Positions 27,098 through 36,054 are shown, counted from the first letter of the stretch. The stretch is 48,390 nt of DNA from JAWLBY01 sp041687455 (GCA_041687455.1 JAWLBY010000027.1:1-48390), one strand, 5' to 3'. Translations and numbers: made by a program. Notes: generated from the sequence alone by a model not told the origin.

Positions 27098-27643
27098 ATG
27101 CAAGCCCCTGGTCCGACGCTGGAAACCGAACGCCTGATCCTGCGCCCGACTGCGCGTGAGGACTTCGAGCCGTGGGCCGCGATGATGGCCGACGAGGAAG
27201 TCGCGCGCTTCATCGGCGGCCTGCAGCCACGGGCGACGGCCTGGCGCGGCTTCATGGCGATGGCCGGGGCATGGACGCTCGATGGCTTCGCGATGTTCTC
27301 GGTGATCGAGAAGGCGAGCGGACGCTGGATCGGCCGGATCGGACCTTGGTGCCCGGACGGCTGGCCCGGCACCGAGGTCGGCTGGTCGCTGGTTCGCGAC
27401 GCATGGGGAAAGGGCTACGCTGTCGAAGCGTCGGCCGCGGCAATCGATTGGGCTTTCGACGTGCTCGGCTGGACCGAGGTCATCCATACCATTCTGCCGG
27501 AGAACATTCCGTCGCAGCGCGTCGCCGAACGCCTCGGTTCGACTTATCGAGGCCCGACCAGATTGCCGCCGCCGCTTGATGGTTTCGACGCACGCATGTG
27601 GGGCCAGACGCGCGAGCAGTGGCGCACGCGGCGGGCCGGCTGA
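27098..27643 (+). CDS. GNAT family N-acetyltransferase
   Basis: This 181-aa protein begins LETERLILRPTAREDFEPW, the classic RimJ/RimL-type GNAT start. The acetyl-CoA loop is represented by VGWSLVRDAWGKGYAVEAS, followed by AIDWAFDVLGWTEVIHTILPEN. Such enzymes acetylate small molecules or protein N-termini; the substrate cannot be told from the sequence. The MBL-fold gene starts 30 bp after it, and the E1 gene follows 28 bp later, so the three are likely cotranscribed. Confidence 0.88.
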   Translation: MQAPGPTLETERLILRPTAREDFEPWAAMMADEEVARFIGGLQPRATAWRGFMAMAGAWTLDGFAMFSVIEKASGRWIGRIGPWCPDGWPGTEVGWSLVRDAWGKGYAVEASAAAIDWAFDVLGWTEVIHTILPENIPSQRVAERLGSTYRGPTRLPPPLDGFDARMWGQTREQWRTRRAG

Positions 27644-27673
27644 CCGCGACTGCCTGGCATTGAGGCGATACGC

Positions 27674-28498
27674 ATGACGGTCGTGCACACCATCACTTCG
27701 GGCGAGGCGACGTTCCTCACCAATGCATTCGTGGTCGAGTCCGACGACGCGGTGGTGGTGGTCGACGCGATGATGGTGCGTTCGGAGGCCCGGCGCGTGC
27801 GCGAGCTGGTTGCGGCTATCGGCAAACCGCTGCGTGGTCTGATCATCACCCACGGTCACCCCGATCACTACGTTGGTGCTGCCGATATCGTCAGCGACAG
27901 CGGCGCTCCGATCCTGGCCACGGCTGGTGTCGCCGCCAACATCGCGCGCGATGACGATGCCAAGGCTGCGCGCTGGCAGCCACGCTTCGGCGCGGATTGG
28001 CCGGATGTGCGTCCGCAGCCCGACCGCCTGGTGCAGCCGGGCGAAAGCTTCGAGCTGGGCGGCATGACGTGGACTGCGCGCGAGTACGGCGCGGGTGAAT
28101 CCCATTGCGACACCGTGTGGCTGCTCGGCGACGACACCGCTTTCATCGGCGACCTGTGCTTCAACGGCGTGCACGCCTTCATGAACGACGGCCACAGCGG
28201 CGCCTGGCTGGAGACGCTGGCGCGGCTGGACAGCGAGCTGGGCCACATCACCCGCGCCTTCACCGGCCACGGTGAAGCCGGCGGCCTGAGCGCGATGTGC
28301 CGCGCTCAGGCCGCCTATCTGCACGCCTATCGAGATACGGTGGCCGAGCTGGCGCAGGGTAGAGCACAGCTCGATGACGCCGCCAAGGACATCCTGCGCG
28401 AACAAATGGTGCGATTTCTCGGCAACGATCGGCTGGCGATCTTCGTCAATGCCGGTGCCGACGCCATCGCCGTTGAACTCGCAACTCAATCCCGCTGA
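27674..28498 (+). CDS. MBL-fold metallo-hydrolase
   Basis: This 274-aa protein has the metallo-beta-lactamase zinc signature THGHPDHY (His60, His62, Asp64, His65), then GAGESHCDTVWLLGDD, FIGDLCFNGVHAF and TGHGEAG supplying further ligands. The fold covers thioesterases, lactonases, glyoxalase II and others; nothing here fixes the substrate. It sits between a GNAT and a 2-oxoacid dehydrogenase E1 gene in a probable operon. Confidence 0.88.
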   Translation: MTVVHTITSGEATFLTNAFVVESDDAVVVVDAMMVRSEARRVRELVAAIGKPLRGLIITHGHPDHYVGAADIVSDSGAPILATAGVAANIARDDDAKAARWQPRFGADWPDVRPQPDRLVQPGESFELGGMTWTAREYGAGESHCDTVWLLGDDTAFIGDLCFNGVHAFMNDGHSGAWLETLARLDSELGHITRAFTGHGEAGGLSAMCRAQAAYLHAYRDTVAELAQGRAQLDDAAKDILREQMVRFLGNDRLAIFVNAGADAIAVELATQSR

Positions 28499-28526
28499 CC
28501 TGAATCCTCCGGCATCCTCCTAAATC

Positions 28527-30791
28527 ATGGCTTCGATCCCGTATCCGATTCCCGCCCGCATGAAGGGCTTGAACCGCGCCGAAATCTGCGACCAGAACTT
28601 CATCGAGTTCGTGCAGAACTGGATCGGTGACGTGCACCCGGCACCCGCGCCGGACGAGGAAATCCTGCCCGGCAGCCACTGCACCGCCGACGACTTCATC
28701 AAGCTGTTCGAGTCGCAGTTGATCAGCCGCCACCTCGACCTGATGGCGCGCGTGCTAAGGGTGCAGAACAAGGTGTTCTACACGATCGGCTCGTCCGGCC
28801 ACGAAGGCAACGCGATGGTCGCGCGGCTGACCCGGCACACCGATCCGGCCTTCCTGCACTACCGCTCCGGCGGCTTCATGGCCGAGCGCTTCCGCAAACT
28901 GCCGGGCATGGATCCGATCATGGATTCGGCGCTGTCTTTTGCGGCCAGCATGGACGATCCGGCCTCCGGCGGCCGGCACAAGGTCTGGGGCAGCAAGCCA
29001 CTGTGGGTGTTGCCGCAAACCTCGACGATCGCCTCGCATCTGCCGAAGGCACTCGGCACGGCGATTGCGATCGAACAGGCCCGGCGGATCGGCCATGCGC
29101 TGCCGATTCCGGACGATTCGATCGCAATCTGCTCGTTCGGCGACGCCTCGTCGAACCACGCCACCGCGCAGACCGCGTTCAACGCTGCCGGCTGGACCGC
29201 ATACCAGAAGCTGCCGGCGCCGGTGCTGTTCGTCTGCGAAGACAACGGCATCGGCATTTCGGTCAAGACGCCGAACGGCTGGGTGGCGCACAACTACCGC
29301 AATCGCGCCGACCTCGACTACTTCTACGCCGACGGCCTCGATCTGGCAGAGGGCTACGGCCAGGTGCAGGCGGCGGTCGACCATTGCCGGCGGAGCCGCC
29401 GGCCGACCTTCCTGCACCTGCGCACGACCCGGATCATGGGCCATGCCGGTACCGACTTCGAGATCGAGTGGCGTTCGATCGAGGAGCTGTGCGCGGTCGA
29501 AGCGACCGACCCGTTGTTGCGATCGGCGGCGATCGCGCTCGAATCCGGACTGATGACGAAGGACGAGGTGCTGGCGCTGTACGAGGACACGCGCAAGAAG
29601 TGCTTCGCGGCTGCCGACGAGGCCGATCGCCGGCCGAAGATCGAGACGCTGGAAGAAGTCGTCCGCCCGCTGGCGCCATACACGCCGGACAAGGTCGCCG
29701 CCGAGGCGGCTCGGGCCGACTACGCCGAGCAGCGGCTGCAGGTGTTCGGCGGCGAGGCGAAGCTGCCCGAGTACCAGCCGCCGCGGCACCTCGCGATCCA
29801 GATCAACCAGGCGCTGCACGACCTGTTCGCGAAATACCCCGAAGCGCTGCTGTTCGGCGAGGACGTCGCACAGAAGGGCGGCGTGTACACGGTCACCAAG
29901 GGCCTGTTCAAGGCGTTCTCCGGCCGCCGCGTGTTCAACACGCTGCTCGACGAGACGATCATCCTCGGCCTCGCCCAAGGCTACGCCAACATGGGCATGC
30001 TGCCGTTCCCGGAGATCCAGTACCTGGCGTACTTCCACAACGCCTGCGACCAGATCCGCGGCGAGGCCTGCTCGCTGCAGTTCTTCTCCAACAACCAGTA
30101 CCGCAACCCGATGGTGATGCGGGTCGCGTCGCTGGGCTACCAGCGCGGTTTCGGCGGCCATTTCCACAACGACAACTCGATCACCGCGCTGCGCGACATC
30201 CCGGGCCTCGTGGTCGGCTGTCCGAGCCGTGGCGACGACGCGGCGATGATGCTGCGCACGCTGGCCGCGCTGGCCAGGGTCGACGGCCGGGTCTGCGCGT
30301 TCCTCGAGCCGATCGCTCTGTACATGACCAAGGACCTCTACGAGCCGGGCGACGGCGGCTGGCTGACCCGCTATCCGGCGCCCGACCAGGCGATCCCGCT
30401 CGGCGAGGGCCGGGTGTATGGTGACGGCGACGACGTGGTCGTGTTCACCTTCGGCAACGGCGTGCCGATGAGCCTGAAAGCCGCCCGGCAGATCGAGCAG
30501 CAGCTCGGCTGGAAGGTTCGCGTCGTCGACCTGCGCTGGCTGGCGCCGTTGAACGAGGCCTTCATCGTCGAGCAGGCTGCGTCGGCACGTCGCGTGCTGG
30601 TGGTCGACGAAGGTCGGCGCTCGGCCGGTGTCGGCGAGGGCATCATCACCGCGCTGGTCGAAGGCGGGCAGAGCGACAAGCCGCTGAAGCGCGTCGTCGG
30701 CGTCGACACCTACACGCCGCTGGCCGGTGCCGCGTTCCTGGTGCTGCCGGGCGAGAACGACATCGTCGAGGCCGCCAAGGCGCTGGCGTGA
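28527..30791 (+). CDS. thiamine-diphosphate 2-oxoacid dehydrogenase E1, fused alpha-beta
   Basis: This 754-aa protein joins E1-alpha (about 1-390) and E1-beta (about 420-754) in one chain. The alpha part has IGSSGHEGNAMVA, the ThDP-binding stretch CSFGDASSNHATAQTAFNAA and CEDNGIGISVKT. The beta part has LLFGEDVAQKGGVYTVTKGL, LLDETIILGLAQGYANMGML and the C-terminal transketolase domain VRVVDLRWLAPLNEA. It resembles branched-chain or acetoin-type E1, decarboxylating a 2-oxoacid and passing the acyl group to a lipoyl E2. No E2 or E3 gene is in the window, so the substrate is open. The ThDP motif is GDA rather than GDG. The stop is followed immediately by repeat array I. Confidence 0.9.
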   Translation: MASIPYPIPARMKGLNRAEICDQNFIEFVQNWIGDVHPAPAPDEEILPGSHCTADDFIKLFESQLISRHLDLMARVLRVQNKVFYTIGSSGHEGNAMVARLTRHTDPAFLHYRSGGFMAERFRKLPGMDPIMDSALSFAASMDDPASGGRHKVWGSKPLWVLPQTSTIASHLPKALGTAIAIEQARRIGHALPIPDDSIAICSFGDASSNHATAQTAFNAAGWTAYQKLPAPVLFVCEDNGIGISVKTPNGWVAHNYRNRADLDYFYADGLDLAEGYGQVQAAVDHCRRSRRPTFLHLRTTRIMGHAGTDFEIEWRSIEELCAVEATDPLLRSAAIALESGLMTKDEVLALYEDTRKKCFAAADEADRRPKIETLEEVVRPLAPYTPDKVAAEAARADYAEQRLQVFGGEAKLPEYQPPRHLAIQINQALHDLFAKYPEALLFGEDVAQKGGVYTVTKGLFKAFSGRRVFNTLLDETIILGLAQGYANMGMLPFPEIQYLAYFHNACDQIRGEACSLQFFSNNQYRNPMVMRVASLGYQRGFGGHFHNDNSITALRDIPGLVVGCPSRGDDAAMMLRTLAALARVDGRVCAFLEPIALYMTKDLYEPGDGGWLTRYPAPDQAIPLGEGRVYGDGDDVVVFTFGNGVPMSLKAARQIEQQLGWKVRVVDLRWLAPLNEAFIVEQAASARRVLVVDEGRRSAGVGEGIITALVEGGQSDKPLKRVVGVDTYTPLAGAAFLVLPGENDIVEAAKALA

Positions 30792-30799
30792 GCGATCTC

Positions 30800-32145
30800 G
30801 AAGCCCCTCTCCCCTCGGGGAGAGGGGTTGGGGTGAGGGTCCGGCCGGAGCGATCCGCTGCAAATTTTCACTCGGCGCTCGTTGCTGCCCGCGGCAAGCG
30901 CTGACCGCCGCGCGATACCGAACCCTCACCCCCGGCCCCTCTCCCACGGGGAGAGGGGAGCAAGAGCGTGCAGCTTGAAGCCCCTCTCCCCTCGGGAGAG
31001 GGGTTGGGGTGAGGGTCCGGCCGGAGCGATCCGCTGCAAGTTTTCACTCGGCGCTCGTTGCTGCCCGCGGCAAGCGCTGACCGCCACGCGATACCGAACC
31101 CTCACCCCCGGCCCCTCTCCCACGGGGAGAGGGGAGCAAGAGCGTGCAGCTCGAAGCCCCTCTCCCCTCGCGGGAGAGGGGTTGGGGAGAGGGGGCGGCC
31201 GGAGCGATCCGCTGCAAATTTTCACTCGGCGCTCGTTGCTGCCCGCGGCAAGCGCTGACCGCCGCGCGATACCGAACCCTCACCCCCGGCCCCTCTCCCA
31301 CGGGGAGAGGGGAGCAGAGCGTCCAGCTTGAAGCCCTCTCCCGCGTGGAGAGGGGAGCAGAGCGTGCAGCTCGAAGCCCTCTCCTGCGTGGAGAGGGGAG
31401 CAAAGCGTGCAGCTCGAAGCCCCTCTCCCCTCGGGAGAGGGGTTGGGGTGAGGGGGCGGCCGGAGCGATCCGCTGCAAGTTTTCACTCGGCGCTCGTTGC
31501 TGCCCGCGGCAAGCGCTGACCGCCACGCGATACCGAACCCTCACCCCCGGCCCCTCTCCCACGGGGAGAGGGGAGCAGAGCGTGCAGCTCGAAGCCCCTC
31601 TCCCCTTGCGGGAGAGGGGTTGGGGTGAGGGTCCGGCCGGAGCGATCCGCTGCAAGTTTTCACTCGGCGCACGTTGCTGCCCGCGGCAAGCGCTGACCGC
31701 CGCGCGATACCGAACCCTCACCCCCGGCCCCTCTCCCGAGGGGAGAGGGGAGCAAGAGCGTGCAGCTCGAAGCCCCTCTCCCCTCGCGGGAGAGGGGTTG
31801 GGGAGAGGGGGCGGCCGGAGCGATCCGCTGCAAGTTTTCACTCGGCGCTCGTTGCTGCCCGCGGCAAGCGCTGACCACCACGCGATACCGAACCCTCACC
31901 CCCGGCCCCTCTCCCACGGGGAGAGGGGAGCAAAGCGTGCAGCATGAAGCCCCTCTCCCCTCGTGGGAGAGGGGTTGGGGAGAGGGGGGCGGCCGAAGCC
32001 TGCCGCTGCAACCTCGCCGAGATGCGCGCGACTGCGCTCGGCCCCGATCATGCGGCGCAGCACATGATCGAGCGCGGACACTCCCGGCAGCATCGGATCG
32101 AAGCCCCTCTCCCCTCGCGGGAGAGGGGTTGGGGAGAGGGGGCGA
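30800..32145. repeat. repeat array I: six ~177-bp units with paired inverted hairpin cores
   Basis: The block cggccggagcgatccgctgc recurs at 30842, 31018, 31196, 31457, 31634 and 31812. Spacings are 176, 178, 261, 177 and 178 bp; the 261-bp gap holds extra copies of the short core. Each unit contains two hairpins: cccctctcccacggggagagggg (perfect 10-bp arms) and cccctctcccctcg(cg)ggagagggg. One is preceded by ccctcaccccc and the other followed by ggggtgaggg, so they face opposite ways like a BIME. Eight cores with a G-rich tail are present by my count. Two degenerate units follow (31948-32145). No spacer logic or protein coding is seen; peptides such as SPLPVGEGPGVRVR read across it are artefacts. 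Confidence 0.92.
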
Positions 32146-32194
32146 CGCGCTCCCGATGACGGCCGCCACCGTATTGCCCTATCATCGAGCCCCT

Positions 32195-33094
32195 ATGAGC
32201 CAGGCCCAGCAGCTCACCACCGTTTTCGCCGACGTCTCCGGCAGCACCAAGCTGTTCGAGCAGCGCGGCGACGTCGAGGCACGCCGGATCATCGCCAACG
32301 TGCTTGCCGCGCTGACCGAGGTGGTCCAGCGCCACGGCGGCCGCGTGATCAAGACGATCGGCGACGAGATCATGTGCACCTTCCCTGGCGCGCTGCAGGG
32401 CATCCTGGCCGCGGTCGACATGCAGCGGCGGGTCGCGCATTCGATGGAGTTCGTCCGCGACAACCTCGGCATCCGGGTCGGCCTGCATCACGGCGACGCG
32501 CTGATTGAGGACGGCGACGTGTTCGGCGATTCGGTTAATACCGCCGCGCGGATGGCCTCGCTCGCCAAGCGCGAGCAGATCGTCACCACTGCGTCGACGC
32601 TGAAGGGCCTGACCACCGCCGGCAACATCCGCACCCGCAGCCTCGGCCGCGCCCGGGTCTCCGGCAAGCTGCTGCCGATCGAGATCGTCGACGTGATCTG
32701 GCAGGAAGACACGTCGAACATCACGACCGTGCAGCGTGCGATCCGGATCGACGACGGCGGAACCACCGACGTCAAGCTGACGCTGCGCTTCCGCGGTCAG
32801 GTCATCGAGCTGAACGAGAGCTCCGATCCGTTCTCGATCGGTCGCGATGCCGGCAACTCGCTGGTCATCGAGACCGAATGGGTCAGCCGCAACCACGCGC
32901 TGGTCGAGTTCAAGAAGGGTTACTTCATCCTGTCCGACCGCAGCACCAACGCGACCTACGTCAAGCTCGGCGAAGACGACGAGCTGCGCGTGCACCGCGA
33001 CGAGATCCATCTGCGCAAGTCCGGCACGATCAGCCTCGGCCAGACCGTCACCGCGAACCAGCAGGACGTCGTCTACTTCCAGTGCAGCTACTGA
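32195..33094 (+). CDS. class III adenylate/guanylate cyclase with C-terminal FHA domain
   Basis: This 299-aa soluble protein has a class III cyclase domain at residues 5-180: VFADVSGSTKLFE (metal Asp13), KTIGDEIMCTF (Asp57), GLHHGDALIEDGDVFGDSVNTAARMA. A C-terminal FHA domain follows (about 205-290): FSIGRDAGNSLVI, WVSRNHALVEF, SDRSTNATYVK. The cyclase would make cAMP or cGMP, and the FHA domain binds phosphothreonine, so the enzyme is probably controlled by a Ser/Thr kinase. A PknB-like kinase lies at 1351-4179, but a link is only inference. ATG 32195 lies 50 bp beyond repeat array I, which may contain or disturb its promoter. Confidence 0.92.
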   Translation: MSQAQQLTTVFADVSGSTKLFEQRGDVEARRIIANVLAALTEVVQRHGGRVIKTIGDEIMCTFPGALQGILAAVDMQRRVAHSMEFVRDNLGIRVGLHHGDALIEDGDVFGDSVNTAARMASLAKREQIVTTASTLKGLTTAGNIRTRSLGRARVSGKLLPIEIVDVIWQEDTSNITTVQRAIRIDDGGTTDVKLTLRFRGQVIELNESSDPFSIGRDAGNSLVIETEWVSRNHALVEFKKGYFILSDRSTNATYVKLGEDDELRVHRDEIHLRKSGTISLGQTVTANQQDVVYFQCSY

Positions 33095-33119
33095 GCGGCC
33101 GAAGCCGCCGCTGCACGGC

Positions 33120-33332
33120 TCAGGCGGCGCGCGCGCCGCGGGCCCGGAATGCCATCACGCGCCGGCCCATCACCCGTCGCCACGGCGGCGGCAGCAGCGC
33201 CAGCACGAACATCGTCGCGTAACCGGCCGGCAGTCGCGGGCTGTCGTCGTGGTGCCGCAGCGCCTGATGGCGGCGCCGCGGCGTCGCATGATGATCGGAG
33301 TGACGCTGCAACTGGAACAGCGTCTCTGCTGC
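33120..33332 (-). pseudogene. 3' remnant of an AlkB-type alkane 1-monooxygenase
   Basis: The minus strand encodes ETLFQLQRHSDHHATPRRRH followed by QALRHHDDSPRLPAGYATM and a basic end. It matches the C-terminus of membrane alkane hydroxylases, including the third histidine box LQRHSDHHA and the ESPxLPxGYATM block. Everything upstream of this box is missing: homology stops at about 33332, and the first two His boxes and all membrane helices are absent. The remnant cannot be functional. Confidence 0.75.
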
Positions 33333-33439
33333 GGCTGTTGATCTTTGCGCTGGTGGTCGCTCCGATCATCGGACTGATCCTGGCGTGGAGGTTCGGCTGG
33401 CTGAAGAAGCGCGAGCCCGAAGCCGCCAGCGCCGCCTGA
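33333..33439 (+). pseudogene. 3' remnant of an unidentified membrane protein gene
   Basis: The plus strand reads LLRLLIFALVVAPIIGLILA then WRFGWLKKREPEAASAA and stops at 33437-33439. It looks like the last membrane helix and basic tail of a protein. It has no own start codon or ribosome site and begins exactly where the AlkB remnant of the other strand ends. I infer a truncated gene, although a very small membrane peptide from an unusual start cannot be excluded. Confidence 0.5.
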
Positions 33440-33459
33440 CGATCGCGTGGGGCCTGACC

Positions 33460-33480
33460 GGGGCGGGTTGATCCCGCCCC
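33460..33480. terminator. GC hairpin, possible terminator
   Basis: ggggcggg and cccgcccc form a perfect 8-bp stem with loop ttgat, 20 bp after the stop of the plus-strand remnant and 50 bp after the 3' end of the hydroxylase gene on the minus strand. There is no T-run, so it may be a rho-dependent or merely relic terminator. Confidence 0.5.
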
Positions 33481-33530
33481 AGTGGCGAATCAATGCGCAA
33501 TGCCATTGCCTGGCGAGGGTGCGTGGGGTA

Positions 33531-34655
33531 CTACGTCGCAGGATCGTTGCGGCCCACGAAATCCTCATAGACCTTTTGCGGCGCCACGGGCATCCACGCC
33601 TGTGCCCAGAACCCGCGAGGCACCGTTTCCAGCTTCATCACGCCGTACTCGGCTGGCCATTCGCCGCGTGGCGGGCGCTTGAAGGTGCCCATGAGCATGT
33701 CCACCAGCGGCAGATGGATCGCGTAGTTGGCATCGATGTATTCGGCCTGCCGCGCGTGGTGCCAGTGGTGGTAGCGCGGCGTCACCAGTACGTATTCGAG
33801 CCAGCCGAAATCGAGCCCCAGGTTGGCATGGGCGAGTACCGCCTGCACGCCGACGAGCACGACATACGCATTGATCGCATCGGAGGAAAATCCCAGGACC
33901 ACCAGGGGCATCAGCACCGCACTGCGCGTCAGCAGTATCTCCACCAGGTGCACGCGCGAACCGGCGAGCCAGTCCATCTTGCGGCTGGAATGATGCACGG
34001 CATGGAAGCGCCAGAGCCACGGTAGGTTGTGGTATAGCCGATGCAGCAGCGCCTGGGCGAAATCGGCCATGAACAGCGCCATCAGGAACTGCATCCATAC
34101 CGGCATTGCCTGGATCGCCTGCTTGACGGCAGGGAATGTGGCGAAGGCCGCTACCGTCGTGGTGGAAGCGGTGACCGCGATCAGCACGAACTGCACCAGC
34201 ACGTGGCTCATGAAGAAGTAGGCCAGGTCGGTGCGCCATTCACGTCGCAGCGGGGACATGGGCTGCACGGCAACCATGCGCTCGATCGGGATGAACACGA
34301 GGGCCGAAAAGAACAGCGAGATCACGAACCAGTCCAGACCCAGCGAAAACGGCGTCGAGTCGATGCGGTCGAATTGCACCGTGGCGCCGCCCAGCAGGAC
34401 CGACACCACCGCCGCGCCGACCCCCACCATCGCTACCCGTTTATTGCGGTTGCGCAGGATCGACACAGTCCCCAGCAGGAATGCTGCGACCAGGCCGACC
34501 AACAGCAACTGGCGGGCGAACTGCTCGGTGTAGACCGCGCGGAAATCCCGGCTCGTCAGCAACTCGGGGAAGTGGAAGCAGAGCACGCCCAGCAGGGCTG
34601 ACAGGCCAAGTCCGGCTGAAACATGGGCGAGCCACGAGCGTTGTGTGTTTTTCAT
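33531..34655 (-). CDS. sterol desaturase / fatty acid hydroxylase family membrane protein
   Basis: This 374-aa protein has about six membrane helices and the di-iron histidine clusters of the fatty acid hydroxylase superfamily: HRLYHNLPWLWRFHAVHHSS and HHWHHARQAEYIDANYAIHL. The family hydroxylates or desaturates lipids, sterols or alkyl chains at the cytoplasmic membrane face. N-terminal helices (HVSAGLGLSALLGVLCFHF; LLLVGLVAAFLLGTV) are an addition to the core. ATG 34655 precedes KNTQRSW, a plausible cytoplasmic start; an in-frame codon at 34775 would prefix a Pro/Gly-rich, non-conserved stretch. Its closest intact neighbours are unrelated. The AlkB remnant downstream is another di-iron membrane oxygenase, which may be coincidence. 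Confidence 0.88.
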   Translation of the reverse strand: MKNTQRSWLAHVSAGLGLSALLGVLCFHFPELLTSRDFRAVYTEQFARQLLLVGLVAAFLLGTVSILRNRNKRVAMVGVGAAVVSVLLGGATVQFDRIDSTPFSLGLDWFVISLFFSALVFIPIERMVAVQPMSPLRREWRTDLAYFFMSHVLVQFVLIAVTASTTTVAAFATFPAVKQAIQAMPVWMQFLMALFMADFAQALLHRLYHNLPWLWRFHAVHHSSRKMDWLAGSRVHLVEILLTRSAVLMPLVVLGFSSDAINAYVVLVGVQAVLAHANLGLDFGWLEYVLVTPRYHHWHHARQAEYIDANYAIHLPLVDMLMGTFKRPPRGEWPAEYGVMKLETVPRGFWAQAWMPVAPQKVYEDFVGRNDPAT

Positions 34656-34715
34656 GCGGGGTAGGGCGTCCTGTCCAGGCGGGACCATAGCCCAGTGACG
34701 GGGCCCGATCAAAGG

Positions 34716-34742
34716 TCCTCCTCCACCGGGAGAGGGGAGCAC
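34716..34742. repeat. isolated degenerate copy of the array hairpin core
   Basis: cctcctccaccgggagaggggagc is a single degenerate copy of the core found in both repeat arrays, in the orientation followed by gagc. It lies upstream of the hydroxylase gene. It shows that the core is dispersed as well as arrayed. Confidence 0.6.
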
Positions 34743-34935
34743 GCCCGACCCGGCTGGGAGTCCTGAACTGCCCACTGCAACACTCGTGACAGACGCAACA
34801 CGGCGGCCGGGCTACATTCCGCAGGTGGACAGCACCGTCCGCTCCCAAGCAGGCCACCACCCGCAATCACGGGCGATCGTTTGCGCCTGCGCGGGGTACT
34901 CGGGCAGTGCGCTGGGCGATTCGGATGTTGCGGGC

Positions 34936-35060
34936 GGCGCACCCGGGATCGCGCTGGGAAGCGATGGCCTGTCTCTGGTGAGCTACCAACGCGCTGCCGA
35001 ACGGCATCACGGTCGCCGCGTGGCCAAGAGCACCACCGCCGACTGCAGTAGCGTCATGGT
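34936..35060 (+). pseudogene. possible remnant of a secreted repeat protein
   Basis: The peptide GAPGIALGSDGLSLVSY followed by KSTTADCSSVMVSLDP resembles one unit of the extracellular repeat of the form 'IGxDGLxLISYxD...LKVAHCxxxxCxS', common in secreted gammaproteobacterial proteins. The middle of the unit only fits after a frame change (TNALPNGITVA in the next frame), so the stretch is decayed. The remaining non-coding DNA between 34656 and 35133 shows nothing else recognisable. Confidence 0.4.
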
Positions 35061-35133
35061 GAGTCTCGATCCAATCTCTGCCAGCAATGGCTTGAGCACA
35101 GCCAGTCGAAGATCACTTCACCTTGCCGGATCA

Positions 35134-36039
35134 TCAGTGGCGTTCTGCCAGTATCGCCGTGAACGCGCGCACGAGAGGGGAGGGCGGGCGCTCCCTGAGC
35201 TGGAGCAGATACAGAGGCCGCATCCGGCCGGATGCAGGATGGCGCAGGTACTTGAGCTGGCCAAGCTGAGCCAGTTCGTGGACGACGCATTCGGGGAGGA
35301 TCGCCACGCCCAGCCCGGCGGCGACGGCGCGCGCGATGCCCTCGTTGCTGCCCAGTTCCATCCACCGATTCGGCACGATGCCGGCTGTCTGCATGATCTC
35401 TTCGGTCACCAGGCGGGTTCCCGATCCGGACTCGCGCATCAGCCACGGCTGTTCGTTCAGTTCGCCGGCACTGAGCTTCCGCCTGCGGGCCACGGTGGCC
35501 GCAGGGTGGGCGATGAGCCGCAACGGATCGTCCCGCCAGTGCGTGGCCACGATGCGCGGGTCGTCCACGGCACCTTCCACCAGCGCCATATCCAGCTCGC
35601 AATCGATCAGCGCCTGTGCGGTGGCCTGCGTGTTCCCGACGACCACCCTGACGTCGATCGAAGGCAACCCGGTCGACAGTGCCGCCAGGTACGGCGGTAG
35701 CCAGTATCCGGCAATGGTCGTGCTGGCGCCGACCACCAGGCGCCCCCGTTGGTTGCCGATGCGGGCGCGGATGTCCTCCAACGCCGCTCGCTCCAGGGCG
35801 AAAATGCCGCGCGCATGTTCGTACAGGGCGCGTCCGCTGTCGGTCAATCGCACTCCCTTTGCGCCTCTGGCGCCGCCGGATCCACGCTCGATCAGGGGCA
35901 GGTCCAGTTGGTGTTCCAGTTCGCGCACCGCTTTGGAAACCGCGGGCTGGCTGACGTGCAGGGCTTCGGCGGCCCGCGAGAAGCTGCGATGGTCAGCGAC
36001 CATGAAGAAGATGCGTAGCAGATGCAGGTTGATATGCAT
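35134..36039 (-). CDS. LysR-family transcriptional regulator, YeiE-like
   Basis: This 301-aa regulator has the LysR winged helix-turn-helix at residues 3-62 (LHLLRIFFMVADHRSFSRAA; LHVSQPAVSKAVRELEHQLD) and a two-lobed effector domain (RLVVGASTTIAGYWLPPYLA; GVAILPECVVHEL). It is divergent from a YeiH-type transporter with 107 bp between the start codons, the same pairing as E. coli yeiE-yeiH, and probably regulates that gene and itself. ATG 36039 gives the standard N-terminus; two codons upstream is an in-frame TTG. Sulphite is a reported YeiE effector, but here that is inference. Confidence 0.9.
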   Translation of the reverse strand: MHINLHLLRIFFMVADHRSFSRAAEALHVSQPAVSKAVRELEHQLDLPLIERGSGGARGAKGVRLTDSGRALYEHARGIFALERAALEDIRARIGNQRGRLVVGASTTIAGYWLPPYLAALSTGLPSIDVRVVVGNTQATAQALIDCELDMALVEGAVDDPRIVATHWRDDPLRLIAHPAATVARRRKLSAGELNEQPWLMRESGSGTRLVTEEIMQTAGIVPNRWMELGSNEGIARAVAAGLGVAILPECVVHELAQLGQLKYLRHPASGRMRPLYLLQLRERPPSPLVRAFTAILAERH

Positions 36040-36054
36040 AACCAAAAATCATGC

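Noticed and set aside
30800..32145. Repeats with regular spacing resembling a CRISPR array
   Set aside because: The whole unit, spacer included, is repeated with few changes, the period is about 177 bp, and no cas gene is present.
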